Notes under the pieces: generated by a model
The model's database searches: none
Seen by the model: only the letters and a program-made list of their open reading frames with translations
Told to the model about the DNA's origin: nothing
Program-made: the position numbers and the translations under genes
In this document: positions 33,364-45,075 of the stretch, in pieces
Layout: the number at the start of each line of letters is the position of its first letter
Position numbering within the stretch: position 1 is the first letter of the stretch
Source: Carya illinoinensis
Lineage: Eukaryota > Streptophyta > Magnoliopsida > Fagales > Juglandaceae
DNA: 64,000 bases
Reading direction: 5' to 3'
Assembly (NCBI RefSeq): GCF_018687715.1
Contig: NC_056764.1
Location: 12,867,501 to 12,931,500 of the forward strand

Positions 33364-36300
33364 GAGCAATGTTACGTATAGTCTCTATTTAGATATTGCA
33401 ATGTAGGCATAGGTAATTTTATTTTTAAATTTATTAAAATATCTATCTGTTTTTCTTCTTTAATAAAGAATATGTACATATAATCTTCAAGTGAGACTAC
33501 AGATAAAATTTCTTAATTAAATAATTTCTAAAGGCAGACCTTTCTTAAAAGAAATTATTATTAAGGATTGGAAGTGGTGTTAGGAAATAAACTATAAAAA
33601 GAAAGAACTAGTGGGAAAAAAAAACACAACTCCTAATTTTAATCGACCTGTAACAAAAAGTAACCTGAAAACAACGCATTGTTTTCATATATATATATAT
33701 ATATATATAAAGAAAATTGTAACATACACAAAATGTTAGATATGTGTAAATTTATAAACTGATATATTTTTACTATATTTGTTATATCTATTTTATAATA
33801 AAAGTAATTTTATAATTTGATGTACACTAATCAATAATTTATTTCTATATAATTAATTTGTAACTAAAATATTTATCATATTTAAATATATCAAGTACTT
33901 GGCTTTTGAATGAAGAGATTTACTTTTGTTATGAGCTATATCATTATCATCTATTAAATAAGGAGCGGGCTACTCGATCTAGTAGTGCGGTTTTATTTGA
34001 CCACTAGTTATTTTTAATTTTTAATTTTTTTTACATTTTTAAATATATTTAAATATTTTTAAAAAATAAAAAATACATTAATATATTTAAAATTATTTTC
34101 TTAATTATTAAATAATTTTATTATTATTATTTTTTTAACAAACGGTCAACTATAATAGTACATTATAAGCGGCAGACTAGTTTTTCCCCATAAATAATTA
34201 TAAACAAAATAATAAAAACAATCTGAAAGGACTTATATTTAAATATTTTGTAATCTTTAAATTAACATTCAGACAACTCTTATCTCATTATATTATTTTA
34301 AAATAAAGGAACTCCAATGAACCCAAGCCGTTTAGTCGACAGTAGCATTACCATTACATGAATTAATTACCAAAAAAAAAAAAAAACAGTCTCTGGGAAG
34401 TGGGAATAGCGCTTTTCGTTTTCTCTCTCCAAAAGTGATTCTCTCTCTAGGATGGCGTGTGTGGAGATTCTGCTCCCACCTCTCTCTTCCTTTTTGGATT
34501 GTCCAAAAACAGTCCAGGTTGTATTTTACTGATTCTTATTAATTTAGTTGTCCGTCCATAGTAACGAGAAGCATTGAACTACTACTTTTCGCCCACAACA
34601 ACTGCCACGCCTCTTATTGGAGAACTCTTCAGCCACCGATCTTCAAGACAACCTAAACAGAATGTCGAATGGAGTAGCGAGTGAGCCATATGCATGCGCG
34701 GCTCTAACCACACATAAAGATTCATGTGTTGTCGTGCTGAGAAGTGCCTATTACTGCAATGCGTGACATTTTCAAGATTAGCAACTTCGGATCCTTCAGA
34801 CCCTGACCATCCTCCGCTTTCATAGGGTGGCGAGTGATCTTCACACCGTCACTTTCCTAGGCAGTCATTTGCTGGCGATTCGGTATATCTCCTGTTATTT
34901 ATGCTCCAAAATTTTTACTTTCCTTAACTAATGATTATGGGAGAGAGCTAAGGGAAGTCTTCAATAGCCAGTAAAGACTAGGAAAATGCAATACACAGCT
35001 CTTCACTCTAATTTCCAATTACAGTATTGCAATTCGTTTTCAGTTTGTATCAAAACTGCTTCAAGCGACTTTCCATTGTGAGAAATGGATGAGGTCAAGT
35101 CATTGATTCTAAATTTTTTTTAATTAATTAATTAATTTCTTATTTTATATTTGATGGTTTGAAATGAATGTTGGGACCTTCTACGCTGTTAACTATTAAC
35201 AATTAAATATATCTATAATATGCTTACTTAAAAAAAAAAAATAATTGCCAAAAAAAATATAAAGGAGGGCAAAGGGAGAGAGAACCAAAATAGTCAACCA
35301 AATAATTTAAGAGATCAAGACACAAACATTGGCACTCCTTTAAAGTTCTATTTATTATATAAAACATAGCTCAAATGCATGTTAAATTTGTATATAGTAT
35401 TTTCCGTTTAATAAATTTAATAACTTTGCTCTTCACAAATTAAGATAGTAACATAACTGGAGTACATATTATATATAGTAGTACTGTATCAGAGTCCTTT
35501 ATGGTACTTTTACCCTAAAACGAGTTGAAATACTGTCCTAAGTTCTTTATGGTACTTTTACCTTAAAACGAGCTGAAATAGCGTCCTGAATTCTTGCTGT
35601 ACTCACCCTTTTATACATTATTAGCTTTTCTTTTAATTAAAAGCATTTAAAGAAAATTGAATAGGATATAATAAGGGGTGGGGGCGGCCCGCCTGAAAAA
35701 CTTGCCTGGACATGGTCGGGGGGGCTCATAAAAAAAAGTGGTGGTGGGTGCTAGGTGGGGGCATCACCTCGCCTGAATTCCACCCACCCTCCTTCCTGCT
35801 TATATATATAACTAGGTGGGAGTAACGTGCAAAGAGCACGTTTGTTTAATTTTATGAAATAATTATTTGTAAAAAATAATATATATTTTATATAAATTAT
35901 TTATGTCACTTAAGAATTTAAGGCATATTAGAAAAAATAAAAAAATTAGTTCAAAATATCATATAATCCAATACATGTTTATAACATCTATAATTTTAGA
36001 AAAGATGTATACGAAAAATTTAATAAAAGTTTAACACAAACCGGTAGTTCAAAATATGTATCGTTTGATATTTGTATTATAATTCATCAATTTATGTCAT
36101 CCTGTAGACAATCAATAGAGACAACATTGAAATTCTTATTTTGCTGTTGTTTGAGTCGATCAGGGACAACATAAAGTTAAAACAATCTTTTTATAAAATT
36201 TGTAATATAATATTTTCTATATATAGCATATATATAAATCATAAAATATATTTTGAAATTATTGGCCGAATTTACTCTTTCTTGATTAGCTCAAAGACCA

Positions 36301-36823
36301 CGGCCTTTGTCACGTGCCTATCATAGCAAGCCCACGTATGGAATATGACTTAGCGGAAGACACGTCCTACTACCATGGAAAAAAAAAAGCACTTTGATTA
36401 AACACACTTGTATTATATATTATATGAGATTTTTAAATTTGGAATACTCAATAATCTGAGTTAATGAAATGTATAATACACGCATATTATATTTAGAGAT
36501 TTACATCTTATGCACCTAATACATGTGTATATGTTAAGGAGAAAGAGAAAAATATAATAACTAATCTTTAATTACTTATTATTATATAAATTATTAAGTA
36601 TTATAATTATTAAGATTAATAAATCATATAACAATATTGAATGCTATCTCTCTCAATATTTATGTCTTCATTTTATGTGTCAAATCGTTAAAATAAACTG
36701 TGTTAACTTTAACGGAAAAACAAGAAAAATCGTTAAAACAAGATTTTCTGTTTTATACACACTTTTTATATATAGAAGATATATAAATACATATTATATT
36801 CTATATATTTAATTTTTTTAAAA
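33364..36823. other. AT-rich intergenic region with MITE-like blocks
   Basis: No gene was seen. Blocks: 33364-33530 (GAGCAATGTTACGTATAGTC, a MITE-like end), 33750-33880 (shared with 26720-26860), 33965-34190 (core TTTTCTTAATTATTAAATAA), and a tandem pair with 48-bp spacing at about 35494 and 35542 (TTTATGGTACTTTTACC). A G-rich piece at 35655-35820 resembles the end of another transposon. The stretch at 34390-34900 is less AT-rich and unassigned. Confidence 0.4.
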
Positions 36824-37530
36824 CAAAACGGCATCGTTTTGGAGAGGTAAAAGGTCCTCTAGGTGGCCCCCCCTCTTTCTCCCGAAACACTCTTGCTTAT
36901 CTCTCTCTCTCTCGAGTTCTCGGCACTCTCAATCTCTCTCTCTCTCTCCTCTTTATCTCACGCTCTCTTCACTGTCTCTTGTCTCGCCATTGCTGCAATC
37001 TCCATGTCGTTGCCACGATTGTTTGTCCGAGAATCCATCGTCCTGATCTCCATCGTAAGTAGTTTAAAACCCTAAATCGCCATCGCCAAATTAGTCTCCA
37101 CAGTGGCCGAATGTTCATGGGCCAATCCGGCCAGTACTCGCATATAGTGGGACCGAGTGGCGGGGTCAAAAGAATAGACCCTGCCGGTGCGAGCTGCCCG
37201 CTCGTATAGGATGCGTAGCAGCCGTAGGATGAATATATAATATTATTAATAATGGCCATTAATTTCACTTAGATTTTTGTCGCTATTACCTTTTAATTTT
37301 CAACTCTAACTATTCCATTTTTTTTTTTTAACTTATATTAGAAAAAAAGTTTTATTTATTTATTTTTCTACGGAAGAGATTTCAAAGTGAGAGTTTTCCA
37401 TACAATAGTCCAAAAACACAAACCTAATTGGATATGGCAGCAGCCACAAAACCTAACGGTAAAAATCAACTGATGGTGGATGGCGTCAACATCTTGTGTG
37501 CTGACGTTCTTTTCTCTTCTCTATTTCCCT
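36824..37530. other. Upstream region of the LBD gene
   Basis: It holds the near-palindrome CAAAACGGCATCGTTTTG (36824-36841), CT-rich stretches (36880-36960) and a short GC-richer piece (37080-37230) with no protein I recognise. The open frames over the CT tracts are compositional artefacts. Confidence 0.4.
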
Positions 37531-37537
37531 ATTTAAA
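37530..37537 (+). promoter_or_regulatory. TATA-like box of the LBD gene
   Basis: TATTTAAA lies about 130 bp before the ATG and is followed by a CT-rich leader including a (CT)n run near 37590. Plausible core promoter, by position only. Confidence 0.4.
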
Positions 37538-37663
37538 CTCGACTTTGGTCTCCAAAACCAACCCCACCTGACCTCTCTCCCTCCATCCCTCTCTCTCTCT
37601 CTCTCTCTGATCTATCACCCATACACAGACATTTTACACATTTCAAGGTAAATTAAGCCTAAG

Positions 37664-38865
37664 ATGGAGATCAGCAGTGACACAAACACTAGCACTACTT
37701 CCTCAACCCATCCCTCCCACTCTCTATCTTCCTCATCTTCTCCTCCTCCTCCTCCCACTCCACCTGTTGTCATAAGCCCCTGCGCCGCATGCAAGATTTT
37801 GAGGCGAAGATGTGCAGAGAAATGCGTGCTGGCGCCCTACTTCCCTCCCTCCGAGCCAACCAAGTTTACAATTGCTCATAGAGTGTTTGGTGCTAGCAAC
37901 ATCATCAAGTTCTTGCAGGTACTACTCTAAGAACGTACGTACGTCTTTGGTGCTAGGATTTAAGAGCACCGTGAACTAGCTAGCTATCTGACACAAATGT
38001 TCCTACGAAAATTGAGGAATCGTATTAAGTTTCTTTTCTTTTTCTGAGAATAGGACGGAAATTAAGAAAATGACCTCTCTGCAGTGCAGAGGATCAACGC
38101 ATTTGTCATCTCTGCTTTCAAGTTTCAACTTTGAAAAACAAGAAATGAACTTCGTTCACATTCTGAAAATACACAAAACTTTATAAATATATATATATAT
38201 ATAAATTTATATATTTCCAATTAGGAGCCCATGCTTTGTCGGGAGTAAATTACTTCTCTGACCAAAAGACTGCAAATTGGAAAACGTTCATGAGGAAAAG
38301 CACCATCTTAGAATGTGCTTTGTACGGTTGAAAATTTGCTTCTTGTTGACCTTATCTCTTTCATTTTCCCAAAAGCCCTTCATGTTCTAGTTATTTAACT
38401 TTTTCACATTTTGCACTTGCTTGTAACAAGACTTATGTTAACTGAGACATGACTGAATTAAAATCCCAGGAACTCCCGGAATCGCAGAGGGCAGATGCAG
38501 TGAGCAGCATGGTTTATGAAGCTAGTGCAAGGATCAGAGACCCTGTTTATGGGTGTGCAGGGGCAATATGTCAGCTTCAAAAACATGTGAACGAGCTGCA
38601 GGCACAGCTAGCCAAGGCACAAGCCGAGCTTGTAAACATGCATTGCCAGCAAACCAACCTTGTCGCCCTAATTTGCATGGAAATGTCACAGGGCGGCGCT
38701 CCAGTAGTACATGATCAGGCAGCATCGCCCCATCAACAATCACTTGACAATTTCATCAATATTAATACTACTGCTCCTCACAGCTACCAGATCAGCAGCA
38801 ACCAATGCTTCCAGCTTGACGACAACAGCCTAGGCTCAATGTGGGAGCCAACTCTGTGGGCATGA
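37664..38865 (+). CDS. LBD1: LOB-domain transcription factor, LBD1/LBD11-like
   Basis: This is a plant-specific DNA-binding regulator in the nucleus. Exon 1 is 37664-37918 and exon 2 is 38470-38865, giving 216 residues; the 551-nt GT-AG intron falls after FLQ, a position typical of the family. The Ser/Pro-rich N-terminus (residues 1-38) precedes the LOB domain: zinc-binding block CAACKILRRRCAEKC (C-x2-C-x6-C-x3-C, about 40-54), the GAS block ending FGASNIIKFLQ, and in exon 2 the DPVYGCAG motif plus a Leu-zipper-like coil (LQKHVNELQAQLAKAQAEL). This makes it class I. The wording of the LOB domain and the WEPTLWA tail point to the LBD1/LBD11 clade, linked in other plants to vascular and secondary growth. 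The clade call is from memory; the family call is certain. Confidence 0.93.
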
Positions 38866-39400
38866 GGATCATGATCATGATCATCAAACTCGATCGATGA
38901 TGATCATCAATAATCTATACTTCAGCCCCCCATTTTGAAACTGATCTTGACTCTCCTAAGGAGATGTTTGGGACACTAGAATTCAATATATATATATATA
39001 TATCTATATATCTATATAAGTATGTAAAAAGCAAGTTGCATGAACAAAAATTGAAGTGGGGGGAGAAACACTAGTACTACTTTTTCCTGCCTGCTAGCTA
39101 CCTCCATCATGTAATATTGTATCAAATTAAATTGGAGAAAATTAAATTAAAGCGATCGAGATGTTTGTTTGGAATTTCTTATGTGCTGATTATTCAATTA
39201 TATAAACCAACTTTTTGGTCACCTACCATAATTGTCTTAAATAGACGCTCGCTTCGGTAGTACGACTTCCTTGTCAAACTATCTTTTGACCATTTCTTCC
39301 ATTTGGTTTACCAATGGTGGCCTTGAGCTACCACCCCATATTATATATTATCCAATATAAATCTTTTTCTAAAGCTGGCATTTTTTTTTTCCTTTGAGCG
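38866..39400. other. LBD 3' region
   Basis: It starts with a run of GATCAT words and an inverted pair (GATCATCA and TGATGATC) within 45 bases of the stop codon, probably in the 3' UTR. A TA repeat lies at about 38985-39020. No gene. Confidence 0.45.
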
Positions 39401-39600
39401 GCTCTATAGCCACACGAGTGATCCCGATGGGATCCGCCGGTGGTTTTTTTTTTTTTTTTGAAATATTTTTTTAACACTTTTAAAAAAAATTTACAATATT
39501 ATTAAAAAATACTTTCTTAATCATTAAATAAAAAATTAAAAATAAATAAAAATAAATTTTTGGATCTCCGTCGAAATCCCTACTGTAAAAGTAGCATTTT
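39400..39600. mobile_element. Short MITE with core TTCTTAATCATTAAATAAAAA
   Basis: GC-rich ends (GATCCCGATGGGATCC on the left; GATCTCCGTCGAAATCCC on the right, partly inverted) enclose a T-run, an A-rich half and the core TTTCTTAATCATTAAATAAA. The same core recurs at about 25690, 32215, 34100 and, more diverged, 47390. Length is about 200 bp. Family type is not determined. Confidence 0.5.
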
Positions 39601-39801
39601 TTTTTTAAATTTTTTGCACCCTTATCAATTGCTGGACGTTAATTTCTTGTACGAGTGCATGCAAATTATGCATATATATAGGTAATTAATTGAAATATGA
39701 GATCAAATTAATGTGCAATATATAGATCATAACGTACTATATATGTAACTTCATTAAAATGTTGTGTTTCTTTTTTCTCAAATTTGATACCAATATATAA
39801 T

Positions 39802-40065
39802 ATTTGGATGCCAAGAGCCTAATGGTCGGTCTGATGGCATATGACCCAATTATCTAAATGACCCAATTATCTAAATAGAAAATCTGGGTTCAAAATTCCT
39901 ATTACCTCTTTATATATATATATATATATATATAAAGCAACAATATTTGGGATGGCATATGACCCAATTATTTAAATAGAAAATCTGGGTTCAACAATAT
40001 TTGGGATGACATATGACCCAATTATCTAAATAGAAAATCTGGGTTCAAAATTCCTATTACCCCTT

Positions 40066-40111
<46 letters not shown>

Positions 40112-40125
40112 ACAATATTTGGGAG
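39802..40125 (+). mobile_element. tRNA-derived SINE-like element with local duplications
   Basis: GAGCCTAATGGTCGGTCTGATGGC resembles a pol III box A region, and CTGGGTTCAAAATTCCT at about 39884-39900 resembles box B. A TA-repeat tail follows. The flanking word aatatttgg appears before and after. The block from GACCCAATTATCTAAAT to the box B is then repeated twice more (to about 40060), ending in a second TA tail. Confidence 0.5.
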
Positions 40126-41139
40126 TTAAAACATTCAAATCCCTAATTACTTTGGAGTTCTTCTATTTGAAAGCTGACGTGGAAAACACACCCATCATTT
40201 TTTTGACATAGTAAAACTTGATTTATAATAGATTTTATTTTTAAAATTCTCTAATGAATAAAGTCTTGCCATACATGTATTCTGTCAATTAAATAGATAA
40301 TGTGTTTCACACACTGACTTTCAAATGTAATTTTTCATTACTTTAATTTTTTGTCACAAGGGAAAAAGCAATTATAGTAGTAGTACAACAAAAGACGACA
40401 TGATATCCAATCCAATTAACTCAAAAAGAAAATTATTAATAAAGTTTACGCGTTGTGTTTTAAATCTGATTGAATGTCATTAGTAATTACTGTCCCCATC
40501 TTTTTAAAAAGCTAAAATCATTCTATATAAGACGATCATATCTATACATAAATTGAGCAATCTAGCTAGCTAGCTAATAACATATATATGTTTAACAAGT
40601 AATTGGGCCCACGCTTTGAAAGAGACAAGACTTGATCATCGATCGACCTGTTTATTATATATGTAATGACATTAGTTATAATTAATTACAACATATATAG
40701 TAGCCGTATGATCAACATAGCATGCATATGCATATATGCATCATCAGCATGTGTCCCTAGCTAGCCTGTTCATCGATCTTTGGTTGACGATTTCTATGAA
40801 GTAATGATGGTCTACGTGTCCCATAAACGCGTTTTTGGATGAAATTCGAATCGTGTGCACCCCACGTGAGTTGATGATGATGATCATAAGCTGCTAGCCA
40901 ACAGCAAAGTGTCACCTGTCGGCAACCTTTTGGTAGCCTCTCTCTTTCTAAAGGGACAACCTAAACGATCTCACCCAACATGCCATTATTTTCTATGCTT
41001 GAACGGGGAACAAAAAACGTCGTTCTTTTTTGACTGAAATTTTACCTCTTCATACATGATATGGGGTAACAGATTTCATCAAATTAACAGAGATCAGTAT
41101 AGCTAGGTACCGCTTCAAGGTCAATGCTAGCTAATTTCA
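40126..41139. other. AT-rich intergenic region
   Basis: No gene was recognised. Several GATC/GCATGC-type short palindromes near 40630-40760 and a piece near 40800-40980 of more even composition have no coding signal that I can support. Confidence 0.4.
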
Positions 41140-41346
41140 TTAAGTTTCGTTTATTTTTAAAGATAAAATGAGATTAAAGTTAAAAATTAAATAAATTTAA
41201 TATTATTAGAATATATTATTTTAATATTAATTTTATATTAAGATTTGAAAATTTTGAATTAATTATTTTATTTTATATAAAAATTTTAAAAAATTATCAT
41301 GATTAAATGAGATGAGATCATAAAAAAATTTTATGAAAATAAAGTA
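41140..41346. mobile_element. Degenerate Tourist-like MITE
   Basis: GTTTCGTTTATTTTTAAAGATAAAATGAGATT at the left, the internal AATATTATTAGAATATATTATTTTAAT, and ATTAAATGAGATGAGATCAT at the right follow the order of the MITE family at 43517 and 17043, with heavy divergence. Confidence 0.5.
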
Positions 41347-42221
41347 CTAGGCAAGTTTTTGTACCACCATGCATGAATGAGTCACTTCCTGGCCGGCGCT
41401 ACATAAAAAATACTTATTTGCAAGCACTTAATTTTAACAAATGACTATTTTCAATTAAAATTGATTGTAAATAGTATTTTGATTGCCATAAATTGATTAT
41501 AAAAGCTTTTTTTTATTTTTTATTTTTTTTTATTTTTTATTTTTTTATAGTTGATGAAAATAAAGAACCTTAATTAATTAAAATAACTGAAGAAGAAAGA
41601 TTGTCAGAATGCTATATATATATATATATATATATGAACATGATCAGATGCATGAGATATTCATATATATATATATATACACACATGTCACCTGTGAATT
41701 AAGGTTAATTAATCAATTAGTTAGTGCATCCATCTATTATAATAAACCAAAAATATGGGAAGTGGGACAGGTTGGGGGAAAACAAAATTTAGGAAGTTTT
41801 CATGGAATAATAGACCCCAAGTGGGTGATCCATTAATTAATAAATTGAAACTTGAAAAAGGCTATTAACTCGAAGTCAAAACGGGCTGTTACTGAAAAAT
41901 CAACTGACAAGATGTGTGCGCTACACGTAGCTTGGATGACATGCTAGTACCCTTTAACCACTCTTTGGACTCATCGAAGAAATTAAAACCCCATTGATTT
42001 AAAATAAAATAAAAATAATTAGAAGATTTCTAACTTTGAATTTTTCAGCTGAAAATTTGTTTCGAATTTTCAAATCTGGAGAAATAATGATCATACGTAG
42101 TTCAAATTCATCTAGATTTTGCCTAGAAAAAATAAAATAAAATTGTTTATTAGCATTAGCTAGCAATGTGCGAAATTCATCAGTAAATCTTGAACATCAT
42201 AACTTTGAGTTAATAATTTAC
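41347..42221. other. AT-rich intergenic region
   Basis: TA-repeat tracts near 41613-41635 and 41662-41680, poly-T near 41505-41550. No gene was seen. Confidence 0.45.
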
Positions 42222-42740
42222 ACTATAATTTGATTATGTTATTCTTCAAAACAACTTACACATATAGAATATCAAAATTTATCGTTACATGACGTTATTA
42301 GGTCACGTCTGAGTTTGTGGTGCACTTTTCTACCACTTTCATCCAATGTCTTCGTATCTAGAAGTTTTTGTTTCTATTGGTTCTAAGGACAACTAAAACA
42401 CTTCAAATTGTGTACTTCGTGTGAATAGTTTATACTATTTGATTCTGTTATTTATCCAAACGATTGACAAATAGGATATCAAAGTTTATCTTAATTTCTC
42501 ACACATAAACTGCATTATTAGGTCGCCTCTGAGTTCGTGGTTCACTTTTCTACCACTTTCATCCAATGTCTTTGTATTTAGAAGTTTTGTTTCTATTGGT
42601 TCTAGAGACAATTAGAACACTTCGAACGTGTATTTCGAGTGAATAGTTATATTATTTGACTCTGTTATTCATCTAAACGATTGACAAATGACAAGATATC
42701 AAAATTTATCTTATTTCCTCACACATAAACCCTATAGAAA
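42222..42740. repeat. Tandem repeat of about 215 bp (just over two copies)
   Basis: TTTTCTACCACTTTCATCCAATGTC occurs at about 42327 and 42547, and GTTATT(C/T)AT-type words at 42238, 42447 and 42664. The first two copies are nearly complete; the third is cut after CACACATAAACC. Non-coding, with no family that I recognise. Confidence 0.8.
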
Positions 42741-43513
42741 CCATTTCCTAGGTTAGGTGAAGCCCATACTAACCTCCTAGGTTAAATACTTAGGTCTCTA
42801 GCTAAGATACTTAATTACCGTTTTAGTATTTTATTTCATTCAACACGCATGAATTGATTCAACAACCAAATTAAACCTTAATAGTACCTAATGCTGTGCT
42901 CAAGGAGTTCCTTAACTTCACTTATATGTCTCAAGTTCACCTAGTAAATATATATCCAATGTATGACCTAGCATCCATGTAACACGTTCACGAACGTAAT
43001 GCGAGACTTAATACATCTATGATTATATAGGACATGAAAATTACTGTATAAATCTTATATATATATATATATATATATATTATATTTATTCATAAAGGTT
43101 AAAAGTGTCATCAATGTTGTTAGATTCTTAATAAACATGGTATTGATTAATGTTATAAAATATTTAGGTTTGGAGGAGCAAATATAAGAGTTCTAAAATA
43201 AACCAATTTCTAATTCCTCGATCCAAAATATTTAGGTTTGGGGGTAAGAATGCGGGTTCCGTACTGACAATGCATATATAGGTAGGTAGTTTTGCAAAGA
43301 GGTTCATGAAGTCTGAATCATTTCTCATACACTCCTAGCTCGATCAGAATTATCTCTATGATCTCTAATATCATTTGTAAAGATTCAAGTAAAAGTACTC
43401 AAATAGTCAAATTAAGCACATATGAGTTTATAATCCAAAAAGACTAACCAATTTTACCATTAGAGACTCTTGTAAAAATCATGACTATTATAAACCAAAA
43501 TTATAATTCTCCC
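42741..43513. other. Intergenic region
   Basis: No gene was seen. A TA tract lies at 43057-43085, and a motif TATTTAGGTTTGG(A/G)GG is present twice (about 43163 and 43228). Confidence 0.45.
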
Positions 43514-43516
43514 TTA

Positions 43517-43726
43517 GGGACCGTTTGGATTTAGAAACCATCTCATTTCATTATTACAACTTTTCTAAATTTTCATACAAAATATACTAATTAACAATTA
43601 AAATTTTTTAAATCCCAAAACAAAAATAATATTAAAAAAATATTCTAACAATATTTTATTCAACTTTTAACTTTTATCTAAAACCATCACATCTCATCTC
43701 ATCTCATCTCATTATTCAAACAAGCC
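43517..43726. mobile_element. Tourist-like MITE, well preserved (210 bp)
   Basis: It starts GGGACCGTTTGGATTTAGAAACC and ends ATGAG-type repeats then CAAACAAGCC; read backwards, the end is GGCTTGTTTGAATAATGAGATG. The ends are imperfect inverted repeats, and the flanks carry TTA on both sides (43514-43516 and 43727-43729). That fits PIF/Harbinger-type (Tourist) MITEs. No coding capacity. Confidence 0.75.
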
Positions 43727-43729
43727 TTA

Positions 43730-44818
43730 AATGACCCCCATCCTATGTATAGTCAGGTGTATCATAAGTGGAGTTCAAAATTCTAAAGCAGTTAATTAAT
43801 GAGTGAAAATTTGACAATTAATAAAGTAAATATCGTCGGACCTAAAAAGATGCTTAACTGAAATTTAAGTTTTATGAACCTCTTAGGTCATATATATCTC
43901 ACTTGTTTTGATTCATAACAGGAAAATATCTTTTAAGAAAAATGAATTATTCTTTATTTTTGGAACAATAATGCGAAAATAACTTGTAATTGATTGGACT
44001 AATATTTTTTTTTCATAAACTAACAAATATCCACAAAACTCTTGTTTCCTCCCGTGTGTACTGAGAAATATGTAAGGTCATGAAAAACTGTAAAAATATA
44101 GTAGATTTGCTTCCAAACAACTAATTGTGGAGTCAACTTTATGCTAAACCACGTAAATCTATCATATATCTCTCATTATTTATCTCTTATTTATTGTTTA
44201 TGTTCATAGAAACACGTTCGAGCACCGTATCAACACCGACCCAAGCCACCATCGTGGACCATTCCCTACCGTCATTGGTTCTGGCTACAGCAGAAAAAAT
44301 CTCGCAGTAATTGGCTAATATAATGTGTAAGTGTGTGTGAACTGCTTACCATATATAATAGGAAAGAATCTCGCAGTAATTGGCTAAAACCTACTAGATG
44401 ATCTCTAGTATGAAATCTTCCAAACAAAGCAAGTAGCGAAACCACTTTTGTTTCAAAATTTCAAATGATCACGATGCGATCTGTCAAAGACTAGAGCCAG
44501 CTCGCGTTGCATGCCTCCAAGATATAATATGTAAATTAATAGAGAATCAATTAATTAGTAGCTAGCTAATCAGCTTCACTTTCCTTGATTCCTAGATGGT
44601 ACTGTACATCATGTATCGGCCATATTTATAATTATGATATCTTGAATTTTATGCATGCAGCAGCTAGCTAGCGGTAATTGTAGTACTACTGTAATGGGGT
44701 TAGATCAATCTACATCAATATTCCCCATCTATACATAGTGTTAGTGGTATTAGGTTTGGTATAGTTTAAAAGGCCACCTAACAGAATTTATTTGAAAAGA
44801 AGAAAAAAGTAATAACAT

Positions 44819-44849
<31 letters not shown>

Positions 44850-44965
44850 GAAGGTAAGAAAAATCGCCCATGTATGTTTGAATTGGGAAAATCTTGATGA
44901 GACTGGCTGGCTAGCTACCTAGCCACGTACACCAGTTCTTCAATCCAAAAAAATAGAAGTTAAAA
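43730..44965. other. AT-rich intergenic region
   Basis: No gene can be supported. The 61-codon frame at 44125-44310 has no supporting features. A short duplicated phrase (AATCTCGCAGTAATTGGCTAA) occurs near 44298 and 44367. A TA tract lies at 44820-44845. Confidence 0.45.
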
Positions 44966-45075
44966 GGTCAGTGACCTGATTAGCGTAACCTCATGTCTTC
45001 AAAATGGAAGTCTAGAGTTTGAAACCACCTCTTTCAAATATATAAAAATATATATATATATATATATATATAAAG
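44966..45075 (+). mobile_element. Possible SINE remnant
   Basis: GGTCAGTGACCTGATTAGCG is followed about 45 bases later by AGAGTTTGAAACCACC, resembling pol III box A and box B of tRNA-derived SINEs, and then by a TA-repeat tail. Weak evidence. Confidence 0.35.

Noticed and set aside
36863..37268. Open frames on both strands upstream of LBD
   Set aside because: Driven by CT-rich sequence; a short GC-richer part at 37080-37230 matches nothing I know.
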